Program-made: the position numbers and the translations under genes
DNA from: QHWK01 sp035259385
GTDB taxonomy: Bacteria > Acidobacteriota > Vicinamibacteria > Vicinamibacterales > CAVVIG01
Length of the DNA: 64,000 nt
NCBI GenBank assembly: GCA_035259385.1
Contig: DATFWL010000130.1
Location: 62,001 to 126,000 of the forward strand
Direction: 5' to 3'
Shown: positions 37,040-46,696 of the stretch, piece after piece
Position numbering within the stretch: position 1 is the first letter of the stretch
How the letters are laid out: each line of letters opens with the position of its first letter
The notes under the pieces: generated by a model
The model's input: only the letters and a program-made list of their open reading frames with translations
The model's database searches: none
What the model was told of the DNA's origin: nothing

Positions 37040-38169
37040 GGACGCTGCAGATTGTCGCGCTCGTCGGCGCCGGTTGCGTGGTGACCGCCTGTTCGCATGC
37101 GCAGGGAACCGAGGCACCACCGGCGCGGCCGGTGAAAGCGCAGCGGGTCACCATCGCGCCGCCGGCAGGCGGCGTGCGCTACTCCGCCAGCATCGAGCCG
37201 TTCGAACAGATTACGCTCGCCTTCAAGGCGTCCGGCTACGTCGACGAGGTGCTCAGACGGCCCGGCGCCGACGGTCGGTCGCGGGCGGCCCAGGCCGGCG
37301 ACTTCGTCGCGAAGGGGACGGTCCTGGCGCGCGTTCACGAGGCCGACTACCGCCAGCGCCTCGAGCAGGGGCGTGCGCAGCTCACCGAGGGGCAGGCGGC
37401 GGTCACCAAGGCGCGGCTCGACCTCGATCGCGCACGAACGCTGTACGCCGCGGAGAGCCTGACCAAACCCGACCTCGACGCCGCGCAGGCGACCTTCGAC
37501 ACGACTCAGGCGCGCGTGGTGGCCGCGCAGGCAGACATCGAGCTCGCGGCCAGCGCTTTGCGCGACTGCGCGCTCGTCTCGCCGGCCAGCGGCATCCTGC
37601 TCGAACGGCGGATCGAGGTCGGATCGCTCGTCGGCACCGGCGCCGCCGGCTTCGTGTTCGGCGACGTCAGCTCCGTGAAAGCGCGCTTCGGCATTCCCGA
37701 CGCGGTGATCGCGCGCGTCAAGCTCGGCGACCCGATCGACGTCATCGTCGAGTCGCTCGACTCGACGGCGTTTCGCGGCCGGGTCACCGCGATTGCGCCG
37801 ACCGCCGACCCGCACAGCCGCGTGTTCGACGTCGAAGTCACCGTTCGCAACGGCGACGGCCGGCTGCGGCCCGGCATGATCGGCACGGTCGAAATCGCGT
37901 CGGCTACTGACGCCAGGGAAGCCGCGTCGCCGGCGCTCACCCTGCCGCTCGGTGCGGTCGTCCGATCGCCGGCCAACCCGAACGAGTATGCAGTCCTGCT
38001 GGTCGAGCGCCAGGGCGATGCGGAAATCGCCCGCCTCCGGCGCGTCGTGCTCGGCGACGTGATCGGCAACGGCGTCGCAGTCGTGAGCGGCGTCGCCAAC
38101 GGCGACCACGTCGTCACCACCGGCGCCGCGCTGTTGAACGACGGCGATCGCATCCGCGTGATTCCGTAG
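37036..38169 (+). CDS. RND efflux periplasmic adaptor lipoprotein (HlyD/AcrA family)
   Basis: A 377-residue membrane-fusion protein with a lipobox (VVTAC). Typical adaptor parts are the split lipoyl domain (VRYSASIEPFEQITLAFKASGYV and ALVSPASGILLERRIEVG), a long alpha-hairpin (residues about 110-170) and C-terminal beta-barrel and membrane-proximal domains (RLRPGMIGTVEIAS, GVANGDHVVTTGAALLNDGDRI). It links the RND pump in the inner membrane to the TolC channel. It overlaps the TolC gene by four bases and ends 19 bp before the pump gene. Confidence 0.95.
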   Translation: MRTLQIVALVGAGCVVTACSHAQGTEAPPARPVKAQRVTIAPPAGGVRYSASIEPFEQITLAFKASGYVDEVLRRPGADGRSRAAQAGDFVAKGTVLARVHEADYRQRLEQGRAQLTEGQAAVTKARLDLDRARTLYAAESLTKPDLDAAQATFDTTQARVVAAQADIELAASALRDCALVSPASGILLERRIEVGSLVGTGAAGFVFGDVSSVKARFGIPDAVIARVKLGDPIDVIVESLDSTAFRGRVTAIAPTADPHSRVFDVEVTVRNGDGRLRPGMIGTVEIASATDAREAASPALTLPLGAVVRSPANPNEYAVLLVERQGDAEIARLRRVVLGDVIGNGVAVVSGVANGDHVVTTGAALLNDGDRIRVIP

Positions 38170-38188
38170 CCGCGGCGAAGGAACTCTC

Positions 38189-41100
38189 ATGTCTGAACGA
38201 TACGACGACGCCACCGCGATCGAACGTACTCACAACACGGCGCGGTTCTTCACCGAGACGCGCCACGTGTCCTGGGTGCTGCTGCTTGGCACGCTGCTGT
38301 GGGGTGTCTACGGCTATTTCAAGATGCCGCAGCGCAAGGATCCCGACATTCCGGTGCGCCAGGCGCTCGCGCTCTGCCCGTGGCCGGGCGCCAGCACTGA
38401 ACGGATCGAAGAGCTGATCACCCGGAAGATCGAAGGGAAGGTTGCCGAGAACGTCAAGGTCGACAAGATCGAATCGAACACCCGCACCGGCATCACCGCG
38501 GTCTACATCACGCTCGTCGAGGGCCTCAGGGAAACCGGCAAGGAGTTCGACGACATCAAGCTCAAGCTCGATTCGATCAACGACCTGCCTGCCGGCGCCG
38601 GTCCGATCACCTTCGTGAAGGACTTCGGCGACACCGCCGCGCTGATGCTCACCGTCGCGAGCCCGGCGGTGAGCGAAGCCGAGGTCAGCCTGCGCGCCGA
38701 GACCGTGCAGCGGGCGATCGAGCGCGTGCGCGGCGCAGCGGGTTCGTCCAGCGGACCGCGCGTCTCGCTCGTCCACGGTCTTCCCGAGTCGGTTCCGGTG
38801 GACCTGGTGATGCGGCCGGTCCGCCTGTTCGCCGACGCCGCGGCGGCTGACGGCGTGCTGCGCGACGTGCGCGTGCTGGTCGGTCCTGGATTCGTCGGCG
38901 TCGACGCGGCAACCGACGGCGACGAGGCGGCGGTTCGCGCCTACGTGGCGCGCTTCCTCCGCGAGCGGCTGCGGACCTCGGAATTCCATCCCGACTCGTG
39001 GCCGCCGGTGGTCATCCACGATCCCGGCGAGACCCGCGCGAAGCTCCTCGGCGCCGCCGGCGACAAGTACACCTACCGGCAGCTCGACGACTACACCGAT
39101 CTGATCGTCCGCGAGCTCAAGACCCTGCCGATCGTCTCGAAAGTGACCCGGTCGGGCCTGCTGCAGGAGCGCGTCTACCTCGAGTACTCGCAGGAGCGGC
39201 TGGCGTCGTACGGCGTCAAGGTCAGCACGCTCGACGACGTGCTCAGCGCGCGCAACATCACGGTGCCCGGTGGCGTGGTCGAGATCGGCGACAAGAACCT
39301 CACCGTCGATCCGTCCGGCGAGTTCAAGAGCGAGCGCGAGATCGGCGACGTCCTGCTGCCGACGCAGAACGGCCGCCCCGTGTACCTGCGCGATCTGGTG
39401 AGCGTCGGCCGCGGCTACGAGAGCCCCGCGCGCTTCCTCAACTACTACCAGCAGCGCGGCGTCGACGGGACGTGGCGGCGCTCGCGTGCCGTCACGCTGG
39501 CCGTCCAGATGCGGGCCGGCGAGAAGATCGGCGAGTTCGGCGCGGCGGTCGACGCGCGGCTCGAGGAGCTGCGCGCGCGGCTGCCACACGATCTCGTCTT
39601 TGCGCGGACCTCCGACCAGCCGCGGCAGGTCGAAGAGAACATCCACCTGTTCATGGGCAGCCTCTACGAAGCGGTCGCGCTCGTCGTGGTGGTGTCGCTG
39701 ATCGGGTTCTGGGAATGGCGGTCGGCGCTGCTGATGGCCTTCTCGATTCCGATCACGCTGGCGATGACCTTCGGGATGATGAGCGTGCTCGGCATCGATC
39801 TGCAGCAGGTGTCGATCGCATCGCTGATCATCGCGCTCGGTTTGCTGGTCGACGACCCGGTGGTCGCCGGCGACGCGATCAAGCGCGACCTGGCGCTCGG
39901 CCACGCGCGGATCGTCTCGGCCTGGCTCGGCCCGACCAAGCTGGCCAAGGCGATCATGTTCGCGACGGTGACGAACATCGTCGCCTACCTGCCGTTCCTG
40001 ATGCTGTCGGGCGACTCGGGCACGTTCCTCTACAGCCTGCCGATCGTGATCGGCTGTTCGCTGGTCGCCTCGCGGCTCGTCTCGATGACCTTCATCCCGT
40101 TGATTGGCTACTACCTGCTGCGGCCGAAGGCCGAAGTGCCGATTCACGAGCGGCGGACGCGCGGGTTCGCGGCGGCGTACTACCGCGTCGGCCGCGCCGC
40201 GATCGAGCACCGCTGGGCGTTTCTCGCCGGCTCGCTGGCGGTGCTCGCCCTCGGCGGGATGTTCATGAGCCAGCTGAAGACCCAGTTCTTTCCGCAGGAC
40301 CTCCAGTACCTGTCGTACGTGGACGTGTGGCTGCCGGAGGACTCGCCGGTGTCAGCGACCAACCGAGTCGCGGCGGACGTCGAGGCGACGGTTCGACGCG
40401 TCGCCGACGCCTATGCGAAGGAACGACACGGCGATCGGCAGCAGCCGCCGCACCAGGTGTTGAAGTCACTGACGACGTTCGTCGGCGGCGGCGGACCGCG
40501 CTTCTGGTTCTCGGTGGCGCCGGAGCAGTCGCAGCCGAACTACGCACAGGTGCTGATCGAGGTGATCGACAAGCACGACACCAATCACCTGGTCGATCGG
40601 CTGCAGAAGGAGCTGAGCTCGACGATCCCGGGTGTGCGGCTCGACGTGCGGCAGCTCGAAGTAGGCCCGCCGGTGGGCATCCCGGTCGGCGTGCGCATCT
40701 CGGGCGAGGACATCCCGACGCTGCGCCGCCTCGCCGGTCAGGCGGCGTCGATCCTCCGCTCGGTGCCGACGGCGGTCGGCGTCCGCGACAACTGGGGGCC
40801 CGAGAGCTTCGCCGTACGACTGCGCACCGATTCGGACAGGGCGAACCTGTCCGGCCTGTCGAACTACGACGTCGCCGCCTCGTCGGCGACGGCGATGAAC
40901 GGCCACAAGGTGGCGCTGCTGCACGACGGCGAGGATCAGATTCCGGTCGTCGCCCGGCTGCGGATGGAGGAGCGCGCGCAGCTTGCCGACATCAGGAGCC
41001 TCTACGTCTACGCCTCGCAGGGTTCGCAGAAAGTACCGCTGCAGTCGATCTCGTCGGTCGTCTACGACATGCAGACCGAGAAGCTGCAGCGCCGGAACCA

Positions 41101-41785
41101 GTTCCGGACGATCACCGTCTCCGCGTTCCCCGACGCGCACGTGCTGCCGTCGGAAGTGCTGAACGCGGCGATGTCGCGGCTGCTCGCCTTCCAGCGCAAC
41201 CTGCCGCCGGGATATCGGATGGAGATCGGCGGCGAACGCGAGGAGCAGGTGAAGGGGTTCCGCAGCCTGTCGATCGTGATGCTGATCTCGATCACGATGA
41301 TTTACCTCGCGCTGGTCTTCCAGTTCAAGCACGCGATCAAGCCGTTCATCGTCTTCGCGGCCATCCCCTACGGGATCGTCGGCGCGCTCGCGGCGCTGTG
41401 GTTCATGCAGACGCCGTTCGGGTTCATGGCCTTCCTCGGTGTGGCCAGCCTGATTGGCGTGATCGTCAGTCACATCATCGTGCTGTTCGACTTCATCGAG
41501 GAGAAGCACGAGGAAGGGGAGCCGCTCGAGGAAGCGCTGCTCGACGCCGGGATCATGCGTCTCCGGCCGGTGCTGATCACGGTGGCGGCGACGGTGATCG
41601 CGCTGTTCCCGCTGGCGGCGCACGGCGGCCCGCTGTGGGAGCCGCTCTGCTACGCGCAGATCGGCGGCCTGACGATTGCCACGTTCGTCACGCTGCTGCT
41701 CGTGCCGGTGATCTACGCGACCTTCGTGCTCGACCTGAAGATCGTGCGCTGGAGCCGGCCGGAGGCGGAGCGCGCCCGCGTATGA
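38189..41785 (+). CDS. RND-family efflux permease
   Basis: A 1198-residue inner-membrane pump with the RND layout: helix 1, a large periplasmic loop, helices 2-6, a second loop, helices 8-12. Proton-relay Asp residues appear in helix 4 as GLLVDDPVVAGDAIKR. It is about 150 residues longer than AcrB, with extra sequence in the first periplasmic loop (AAVRAYVARFLRERLRTSEF). The substrate is unknown; this branch is not the classic multidrug type. GAAGGAAC precedes the ATG. Its stop overlaps the glucosidase-like gene. Confidence 0.95.
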   Translation: MSERYDDATAIERTHNTARFFTETRHVSWVLLLGTLLWGVYGYFKMPQRKDPDIPVRQALALCPWPGASTERIEELITRKIEGKVAENVKVDKIESNTRTGITAVYITLVEGLRETGKEFDDIKLKLDSINDLPAGAGPITFVKDFGDTAALMLTVASPAVSEAEVSLRAETVQRAIERVRGAAGSSSGPRVSLVHGLPESVPVDLVMRPVRLFADAAAADGVLRDVRVLVGPGFVGVDAATDGDEAAVRAYVARFLRERLRTSEFHPDSWPPVVIHDPGETRAKLLGAAGDKYTYRQLDDYTDLIVRELKTLPIVSKVTRSGLLQERVYLEYSQERLASYGVKVSTLDDVLSARNITVPGGVVEIGDKNLTVDPSGEFKSEREIGDVLLPTQNGRPVYLRDLVSVGRGYESPARFLNYYQQRGVDGTWRRSRAVTLAVQMRAGEKIGEFGAAVDARLEELRARLPHDLVFARTSDQPRQVEENIHLFMGSLYEAVALVVVVSLIGFWEWRSALLMAFSIPITLAMTFGMMSVLGIDLQQVSIASLIIALGLLVDDPVVAGDAIKRDLALGHARIVSAWLGPTKLAKAIMFATVTNIVAYLPFLMLSGDSGTFLYSLPIVIGCSLVASRLVSMTFIPLIGYYLLRPKAEVPIHERRTRGFAAAYYRVGRAAIEHRWAFLAGSLAVLALGGMFMSQLKTQFFPQDLQYLSYVDVWLPEDSPVSATNRVAADVEATVRRVADAYAKERHGDRQQPPHQVLKSLTTFVGGGGPRFWFSVAPEQSQPNYAQVLIEVIDKHDTNHLVDRLQKELSSTIPGVRLDVRQLEVGPPVGIPVGVRISGEDIPTLRRLAGQAASILRSVPTAVGVRDNWGPESFAVRLRTDSDRANLSGLSNYDVAASSATAMNGHKVALLHDGEDQIPVVARLRMEERAQLADIRSLYVYASQGSQKVPLQSISSVVYDMQTEKLQRRNQFRTITVSAFPDAHVLPSEVLNAAMSRLLAFQRNLPPGYRMEIGGEREEQVKGFRSLSIVMLISITMIYLALVFQFKHAIKPFIVFAAIPYGIVGALAALWFMQTPFGFMAFLGVASLIGVIVSHIIVLFDFIEEKHEEGEPLEEALLDAGIMRLRPVLITVAATVIALFPLAAHGGPLWEPLCYAQIGGLTIATFVTLLLVPVIYATFVLDLKIVRWSRPEAERARV

Positions 41786-44511
41786 GCACTCGACCGCAGC
41801 ACGACGTGGAGGCGGGGCGCCTGCTCGACACGGCCGCGGGCACCGCGGACTGGCAGCGCTGGGGCACCTACGTCAGCGACCGCGCCTGGGGAACGGTCCG
41901 CGAGGACTACAGCGCCGACGGCAACGCGTGGGCGTACTTCCCGCACGACCACGCGCGGAGCCGCGCCTACCGCTGGAACGAAGAGGCGCTCGCCGGCTTC
42001 TGCGACCGGAATCAGCACCTGTGCCTCGGCATCGCGCTGTGGAACGAACGCGATCCGATCCTCAAGGAGCGGCTGTTCGGCCTGTCGAACGACGAGGGCA
42101 ACCACGGCGAAGACGTGAAGGAGTACTACTTCTATCTCGACAACCTGCCGACGCACGCCTACGCTCGGATGCTCTACAAGTACCCGCAGGTCGCGTTTCC
42201 GTACGGCGATCTGGTGGAGACGAACCGGCGTCGCGGATCGGACGAACCCGAGTACGAACTGTTCGACGCGATCGGCGACGCGTTCCGCGGGCAGCGCTAT
42301 TTCGACGTGTTCGTCGAGTATGCCAAGCTCGACGCCGAGGACCTCTTGTGCCGGATCGTCGCCGTCAACCGCGGCGCCGAGCCGGCGCCACTCCACATCC
42401 TGCCGCAGCTCTGGTATCGCAACACCTGGTCGTGGTTTCACGACGCGCCGCGCTTCACGATCACCGCTGACGCGGCGGACCGCGCGCGCACGCAGCATCC
42501 GGTGCTCGGCGATCGCTGGTGGTACGTCCGCGCGGACCAGGGTGCCGACGTCGATCTGCTGTTCACCGAGAACGAGACGAATGCGGCCCGCCTGTTCGGT
42601 GCCGCGAGCAGCGGTGCGTTCGTCAAGGACGGCATCAACGACGCGGTGGTCCTCGGGATGCACGATCGCGTCAACCGCCGTGCCGGCAGCAAGGCCGCCG
42701 CGCACGTGCGCGCAGTCGTCGGCGCCGGCGAGTCGTTCACGGTGTGCGTCCGGTTGTCGCCGCACCGTCAGGCGGACCCCTTCGACGGGTTCGACCGATC
42801 GATAGCCGTCCGCAAGCGCGAAGCGGACGCCTTCTATGACGGCATCCACGCGCCGCACCTCAGCGAGGACGAACGGCTCGTGCAGCGCCAGGCGTTCGCG
42901 GGCCTGCTCTGGTCGAAGCAGTTCTACCACTTCGACGTGCATCGCTGGCTGACCGGCGATCCGGCGCAGCCGCCGCCGCCGCCGGAGCGATGGAACGGCC
43001 GCAATCGCGACTGGGCGCTTCATTTCCATCACGCCGACATCGTCCTGATGCCGGATCCATGGGAGTACCCGTGGTTCGCGTCGTGGGATCTCGCGTTCCA
43101 CGTGGTAATCATGGCGATGCTCGATCCGGAATTCGCCAAGCAGCAGCTGCTCCTGCTGCTGCATCCACGCTCGCAGCACCCGTACGGCGCGGTGCCGGCG
43201 TTCGAGTGGGACTTCAACGCGGTCAATCCACCGGTCCTGGCGTGGGCGGCGTGGCAGCTGTATCACCTCGAGCGGCAGAACCGCGGCGCCGGCGATCGCG
43301 AGTTTCTCGCGGCGGCGTTCGACGGCCTCGTGCTGATGCTCGGCTGGTGGGTGAACCGCAAGGACAGCGAAGGCGCCGGCATCTTCGGCGGCGGCTTCCT
43401 CGGCCTCGACAACATCGGCATCTTCGATCGCGATCGGCCGCTGCCGACCGGCGGCGCGCTCGAGCAGAGCGACGGCACCGGCTGGATGGCGATGTTCCAG
43501 CTCAACATGGTCGCGATCGCCTTCGCGCTGGCGCGTCACGACATCCGCTATGCGCCCTTCGTCCATCGCTTCGGGCAGCACTTCTCGATCGTGACCCACG
43601 TGCTGCAGCGCACCGGCGGCGGCGGCATCGGGCTGTGGAACGAAGACGAGCGCTTCTACTTCGATCTGATTCGCCATGGCGACATGCGGCTGCCGCTCAA
43701 GCTCTATTCGATGGTCGGCCTCGTGCCGCTGTTCGCGGCCGCGGTCATCGATCACAAGGCGGTAGCCGAAATGCCGGCGGTGAACGGCTACGTCGAGGAG
43801 GTGCTGGCGAACCGCCCGCATCTGCGGGCGATGCTTCCCGGCTTCGTCGCCCCGGGCGTGTCGGACACACGGCTGCTGTCGGTAGTCGATCGCGATCGGC
43901 TGGCCGATCTGCTGTCGCGCGTCCTCGACGAGAAGGAGTTCCTGTCCGACTTCGGCGTGCGGTCGCTGTCGCGCAAGCACCTGGACGAGCCGTACCGGTT
44001 CGGCGTCGGCGGCCGCGACTACGAGGTCGCCTACCTGCCCGGCGTGTCCGACAACCGCGTGTTCGGCGGCAACTCGAACTGGCGCGGGCCGATCTGGTTT
44101 CCGATGAACTTCCTGCTGATTCAGTCGATTGCCTCGTTCGCGCGCTACTACGGCGATTCGTTCACGATCGAGTGCCCGACCGGATCGGGCCGCGTATGCA
44201 CGCTCGCCGAGATCGCCGGCGATCTCGCGCGGCGCCTGACCCGGATCTTCCTGCGCGACGGCGGCAGCGGCCGCCGCGCCGTGTTCGGCGCCAACGAGCA
44301 CTTCCAGCACGACGCGCACTGGCGCGACTACGTGCCGTTTCACGAATTCTTTCACGGCGACGACGGCACCGGTCTCGGCGCCAGCCATCAGACCGGCTGG
44401 ACCGCGCTCGTGGCGCTGTTGCTCCAGTACGGCGGCGACGTGTGCTTCGACCGTGGCGCGACGCCGCCGAGCGTCGAACGCGAGCGCGAGCCGAGCGAGG
44501 TGTGGTCATGA
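41782..44511 (+). CDS. MGH1-like glycoside hydrolase (glucosidase-type)
   Basis: A 909-residue, signal-less, probably cytosolic protein of the mannosylglycerate-hydrolase-like/GH63-related (alpha/alpha)6-barrel group. Diagnostic stretches are WGTYVSDRAWGTVREDYS, PLHILPQLWYRNTWSW, EYPWFASWDLAFH, GLDNIGIFDR (a likely catalytic-acid Asp) and NSNWRGPIWFPMN. It is expected to release glucose or a related sugar from a small glycoside or oligosaccharide. It overlaps the RND pump gene and zwf by four bases each, so it is translated with both; feeding glucose toward the oxidative pentose-phosphate path is inference from this arrangement. Confidence 0.88.
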   Translation: MSTRPQHDVEAGRLLDTAAGTADWQRWGTYVSDRAWGTVREDYSADGNAWAYFPHDHARSRAYRWNEEALAGFCDRNQHLCLGIALWNERDPILKERLFGLSNDEGNHGEDVKEYYFYLDNLPTHAYARMLYKYPQVAFPYGDLVETNRRRGSDEPEYELFDAIGDAFRGQRYFDVFVEYAKLDAEDLLCRIVAVNRGAEPAPLHILPQLWYRNTWSWFHDAPRFTITADAADRARTQHPVLGDRWWYVRADQGADVDLLFTENETNAARLFGAASSGAFVKDGINDAVVLGMHDRVNRRAGSKAAAHVRAVVGAGESFTVCVRLSPHRQADPFDGFDRSIAVRKREADAFYDGIHAPHLSEDERLVQRQAFAGLLWSKQFYHFDVHRWLTGDPAQPPPPPERWNGRNRDWALHFHHADIVLMPDPWEYPWFASWDLAFHVVIMAMLDPEFAKQQLLLLLHPRSQHPYGAVPAFEWDFNAVNPPVLAWAAWQLYHLERQNRGAGDREFLAAAFDGLVLMLGWWVNRKDSEGAGIFGGGFLGLDNIGIFDRDRPLPTGGALEQSDGTGWMAMFQLNMVAIAFALARHDIRYAPFVHRFGQHFSIVTHVLQRTGGGGIGLWNEDERFYFDLIRHGDMRLPLKLYSMVGLVPLFAAAVIDHKAVAEMPAVNGYVEEVLANRPHLRAMLPGFVAPGVSDTRLLSVVDRDRLADLLSRVLDEKEFLSDFGVRSLSRKHLDEPYRFGVGGRDYEVAYLPGVSDNRVFGGNSNWRGPIWFPMNFLLIQSIASFARYYGDSFTIECPTGSGRVCTLAEIAGDLARRLTRIFLRDGGSGRRAVFGANEHFQHDAHWRDYVPFHEFFHGDDGTGLGASHQTGWTALVALLLQYGGDVCFDRGATPPSVEREREPSEVWS

Positions 44512-45893
44512 GAATGGACGCGGCCGACGCGCTCGTCTTCTTCGGGGCGACCGGCGACCTGGCCTACAAGAAGATTTTTCCGGCGCTTCACGGCATGGCG
44601 CGCCGCGGGCGTCTCACCATGCCGGTGATCGGCGTTGCCAAGTCGGGCTGGACGATCGACGAGCTGCGCGCGCGCGCCGAGGACAGCGTCAGCCGCCACG
44701 GTGGCATCGATCGCGACGCCTTCGCGACGCTGATGCGATCGCTCCGCTACATCGACGGCGACTACAGCGACGCCGCCACCTTCGATCGGCTGGCATCGAC
44801 GCTCGGACCGGCGCAGACGCCGGTGCACTACCTGGCGATACCGCCGGCGGTGTTCGGCCTGGTGCTCGAGCGGCTCGGCGCCGCCGGCGCCGCACGCGGC
44901 GGCCGCGTGGTCATCGAGAAGCCGTTCGGCCAGAACCTCGGGACCGCGCGCGAGCTGAACGGCCTCGTCCACCGGACCTTCTCCGAGCACGACGTCTACC
45001 GAATCGATCATTACCTCGGCAAGAACGCAGTCAGCAATCTGCTGTTCTTCCGCTTCGGCAACACGTTCGTCGAGCCGATCTGGAATCGCCAGTACGTCGA
45101 GAGCGTGCAGATCACGATGGCCGAGGAATTCGGCGTCGACGGCCGCGGCAGCTTCTACGACCGGACCGGCGCGATCCGCGACGTCGTTCAGAACCATCTG
45201 CTGCAGGTCCTGACCAACGTCGCGATGGAGCCGCCGCCGGGCATCGATCAGGAGGTCGTGCGCGACGAGCGGGTCAAGGTGCTGAAGAGCATCGCGCCGC
45301 TCGGTGCCGGGGACGTCGTTCGCGGCCAGTTCCGCGGGTACCGCGGCGAGCCCGGCGTGAAGCCCGGCTCGACGGTCGAGACGTTCGCGGCGCTGCGGTT
45401 GTCGATCAACTCGTGGCGCTGGAAGGGGGTGCCGTTCTTCATCCGCGCCGGCAAGCGCCTGCCGACGACGACGACGGAGGTGATCGTGAAGCTGCGGCAG
45501 CCGCCGGCGGTGTTCAGCGACGTAGCGCCCCCGGCCAACTGCTTCCGCTTCCGCGTGACGCCGTCGCAGACGATTGCGATCAGCACGTTCGTGAAAGTGC
45601 ACGGGGAGTTGCGCGGCGAGCCGGTGGAACTGACCGTCAGCGAGCACGAGGACGCCGGCGAGATGAGCGCATACGAAGAACTGCTGACCGACGCGATCCA
45701 CGGCGTGTCGGCGCGGTTCGCGCGCCAGGACTACGTCGAAGAAGCGTGGCGGATTGTCGACCCGGCGCTCGACGCTGCGACGCCGATCTACGAGTACGAG
45801 CCCGGCACGTGGGGTCCGACGGAGGCGCTGACGCGCGTGTCTCCCGACGGCGGCTGGATCGATCCGGCGCGTCAGGAGGTCATGGTCGGGTAG
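44508..45893 (+). CDS. zwf: Glucose-6-phosphate 1-dehydrogenase
   Basis: A 461-residue cytosolic enzyme that oxidises glucose 6-phosphate to 6-phosphogluconolactone with NADP+, opening the oxidative pentose-phosphate pathway. Visible motifs are FFGATGDLAYKK (dinucleotide site), VVIEKPFG, and RIDHYLGK with the catalytic His. The start overlaps the glucosidase-like gene (ATGA). A long GGTAGGTC inverted repeat begins at its stop codon and probably ends the transcript that starts at the sigma-54 promoter or internally. Later genes tkt, tal-pgi and gnd continue the pathway. Confidence 0.97.
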   Translation: MRMDAADALVFFGATGDLAYKKIFPALHGMARRGRLTMPVIGVAKSGWTIDELRARAEDSVSRHGGIDRDAFATLMRSLRYIDGDYSDAATFDRLASTLGPAQTPVHYLAIPPAVFGLVLERLGAAGAARGGRVVIEKPFGQNLGTARELNGLVHRTFSEHDVYRIDHYLGKNAVSNLLFFRFGNTFVEPIWNRQYVESVQITMAEEFGVDGRGSFYDRTGAIRDVVQNHLLQVLTNVAMEPPPGIDQEVVRDERVKVLKSIAPLGAGDVVRGQFRGYRGEPGVKPGSTVETFAALRLSINSWRWKGVPFFIRAGKRLPTTTTEVIVKLRQPPAVFSDVAPPANCFRFRVTPSQTIAISTFVKVHGELRGEPVELTVSEHEDAGEMSAYEELLTDAIHGVSARFARQDYVEEAWRIVDPALDAATPIYEYEPGTWGPTEALTRVSPDGGWIDPARQEVMVG

Positions 45894-46051
45894 GTCGGGT
45901 GGGTCAGGTGGGTCAGGTAGGTCGGGTGGGTCAGGTGGGTCAGGTAGGTCTGGTGGGTCGGGCGGGCCATTGGCGCCTTTCGCCGACGGTCGGCGTTGCC
46001 CGAATTTGTCGAATCCACTCGGTTCCGACCTACCCGACCTACCCGACCTAC
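45888..46051. repeat. Long GGTAGGTCAGGTGGGTC tandem with complementary arm
   Basis: About ten GGT(A/G)GGTC(A/G)G units fill 45888-45968, and complementary CCGACCTACC units occupy 46026-46051 after a 57-base spacer. The unit is the same as at 19074. The left arm begins in the zwf stop codon. The pairing could form a large terminator hairpin, and the G-rich strand has several GGG tracts able to fold on themselves. Confidence 0.8.
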
Positions 46052-46088
46052 CCGGTCCAACGGCAGCGTCCGCTGCAAAGGAGTCCGA

Positions 46089-46625
46089 ATGAATCGTTCG
46101 ATGCTCAGAACCCTGGTGATCGCCATCTGCGTCAGCTCCGGCCCGACGGCGGCGTGGGCGCAGAAGGTGATGGTCGACTACGACAAGGAGGTCGACTTCT
46201 CGAAGTACCAAAGCTATGTGTGGTCCGACGGCGAGCCGGCGGCGAACCCGCTGGTCCACACGCGGATCGTCAACGCCATCGAAGGCCAGCTGGCGTCGAA
46301 GGGCTGGACCAAGAGCGGCGCGAACGCCGACCAGTCACCGTCGGCTGTGGTCGTGTACCACGCGGCGATCGACGCCGAGCGCGAGCTGAACACGTGGGGC
46401 AGCGGGCCGCGCTGGAACGGCTTCGGCAACGCGCGCATCGAAACCATCCTCACCGGGCAGCTGGTCGTCGACGTCTACGACGCGGCGACGAAGCAACTGC
46501 TGTGGCGCGGCTTCGCCAGCGACACGGTGAGCGATGATCAGGAGAAGAATGAAAAACGGCTGAACGAAGCGGTCGCCAAGCTCTTCAAGCAGTTCCCGCC
46601 GAAATCCGCCCGCAACTCCCGCTAG
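46089..46625 (+). CDS. DUF4136 exported protein
   Basis: A 178-residue protein with a cleavable signal peptide ending near AWAQ and the DUF4136 pattern KVMVDYDKEVDFSKYQSYVW, ending in NEAVAKLFKQFPPK. AAAGGAG lies six bases before the ATG. Many DUF4136 proteins are lipoproteins, but here no lipobox Cys is present, so it should be soluble in the periplasm. The family function is unknown. It is convergent with the FAD monooxygenase gene. Confidence 0.88.
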   Translation: MNRSMLRTLVIAICVSSGPTAAWAQKVMVDYDKEVDFSKYQSYVWSDGEPAANPLVHTRIVNAIEGQLASKGWTKSGANADQSPSAVVVYHAAIDAERELNTWGSGPRWNGFGNARIETILTGQLVVDVYDAATKQLLWRGFASDTVSDDQEKNEKRLNEAVAKLFKQFPPKSARNSR

Positions 46626-46638
46626 CCCGGGTTCCGAA

Positions 46639-46680
46639 CCGCCACGAAGCACGAAGACATGGCTTCGTGCCTTCGTGGCA
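46639..46680. terminator. GCCACGAAGCACGAAG hairpin between convergent genes
   Basis: CGCCACGAAGCACGAAG pairs with CTTCGTGCCTTCGTGGC around a loop of about six bases, located between the stops of the DUF4136 and monooxygenase genes. It is a short member of the repeat family at 20370 and is placed to stop transcription from both sides. Confidence 0.7.
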
Positions 46681-46696
46681 GATCCGAGCTCCCGGA

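Noticed and set aside
38998..41781. Open frame of over 900 codons continuous with the glucosidase-like gene
   Set aside because: It is antiregister to the well-supported RND pump gene and has no family resemblance; the glucosidase start at 41782 shows ATGA coupling.
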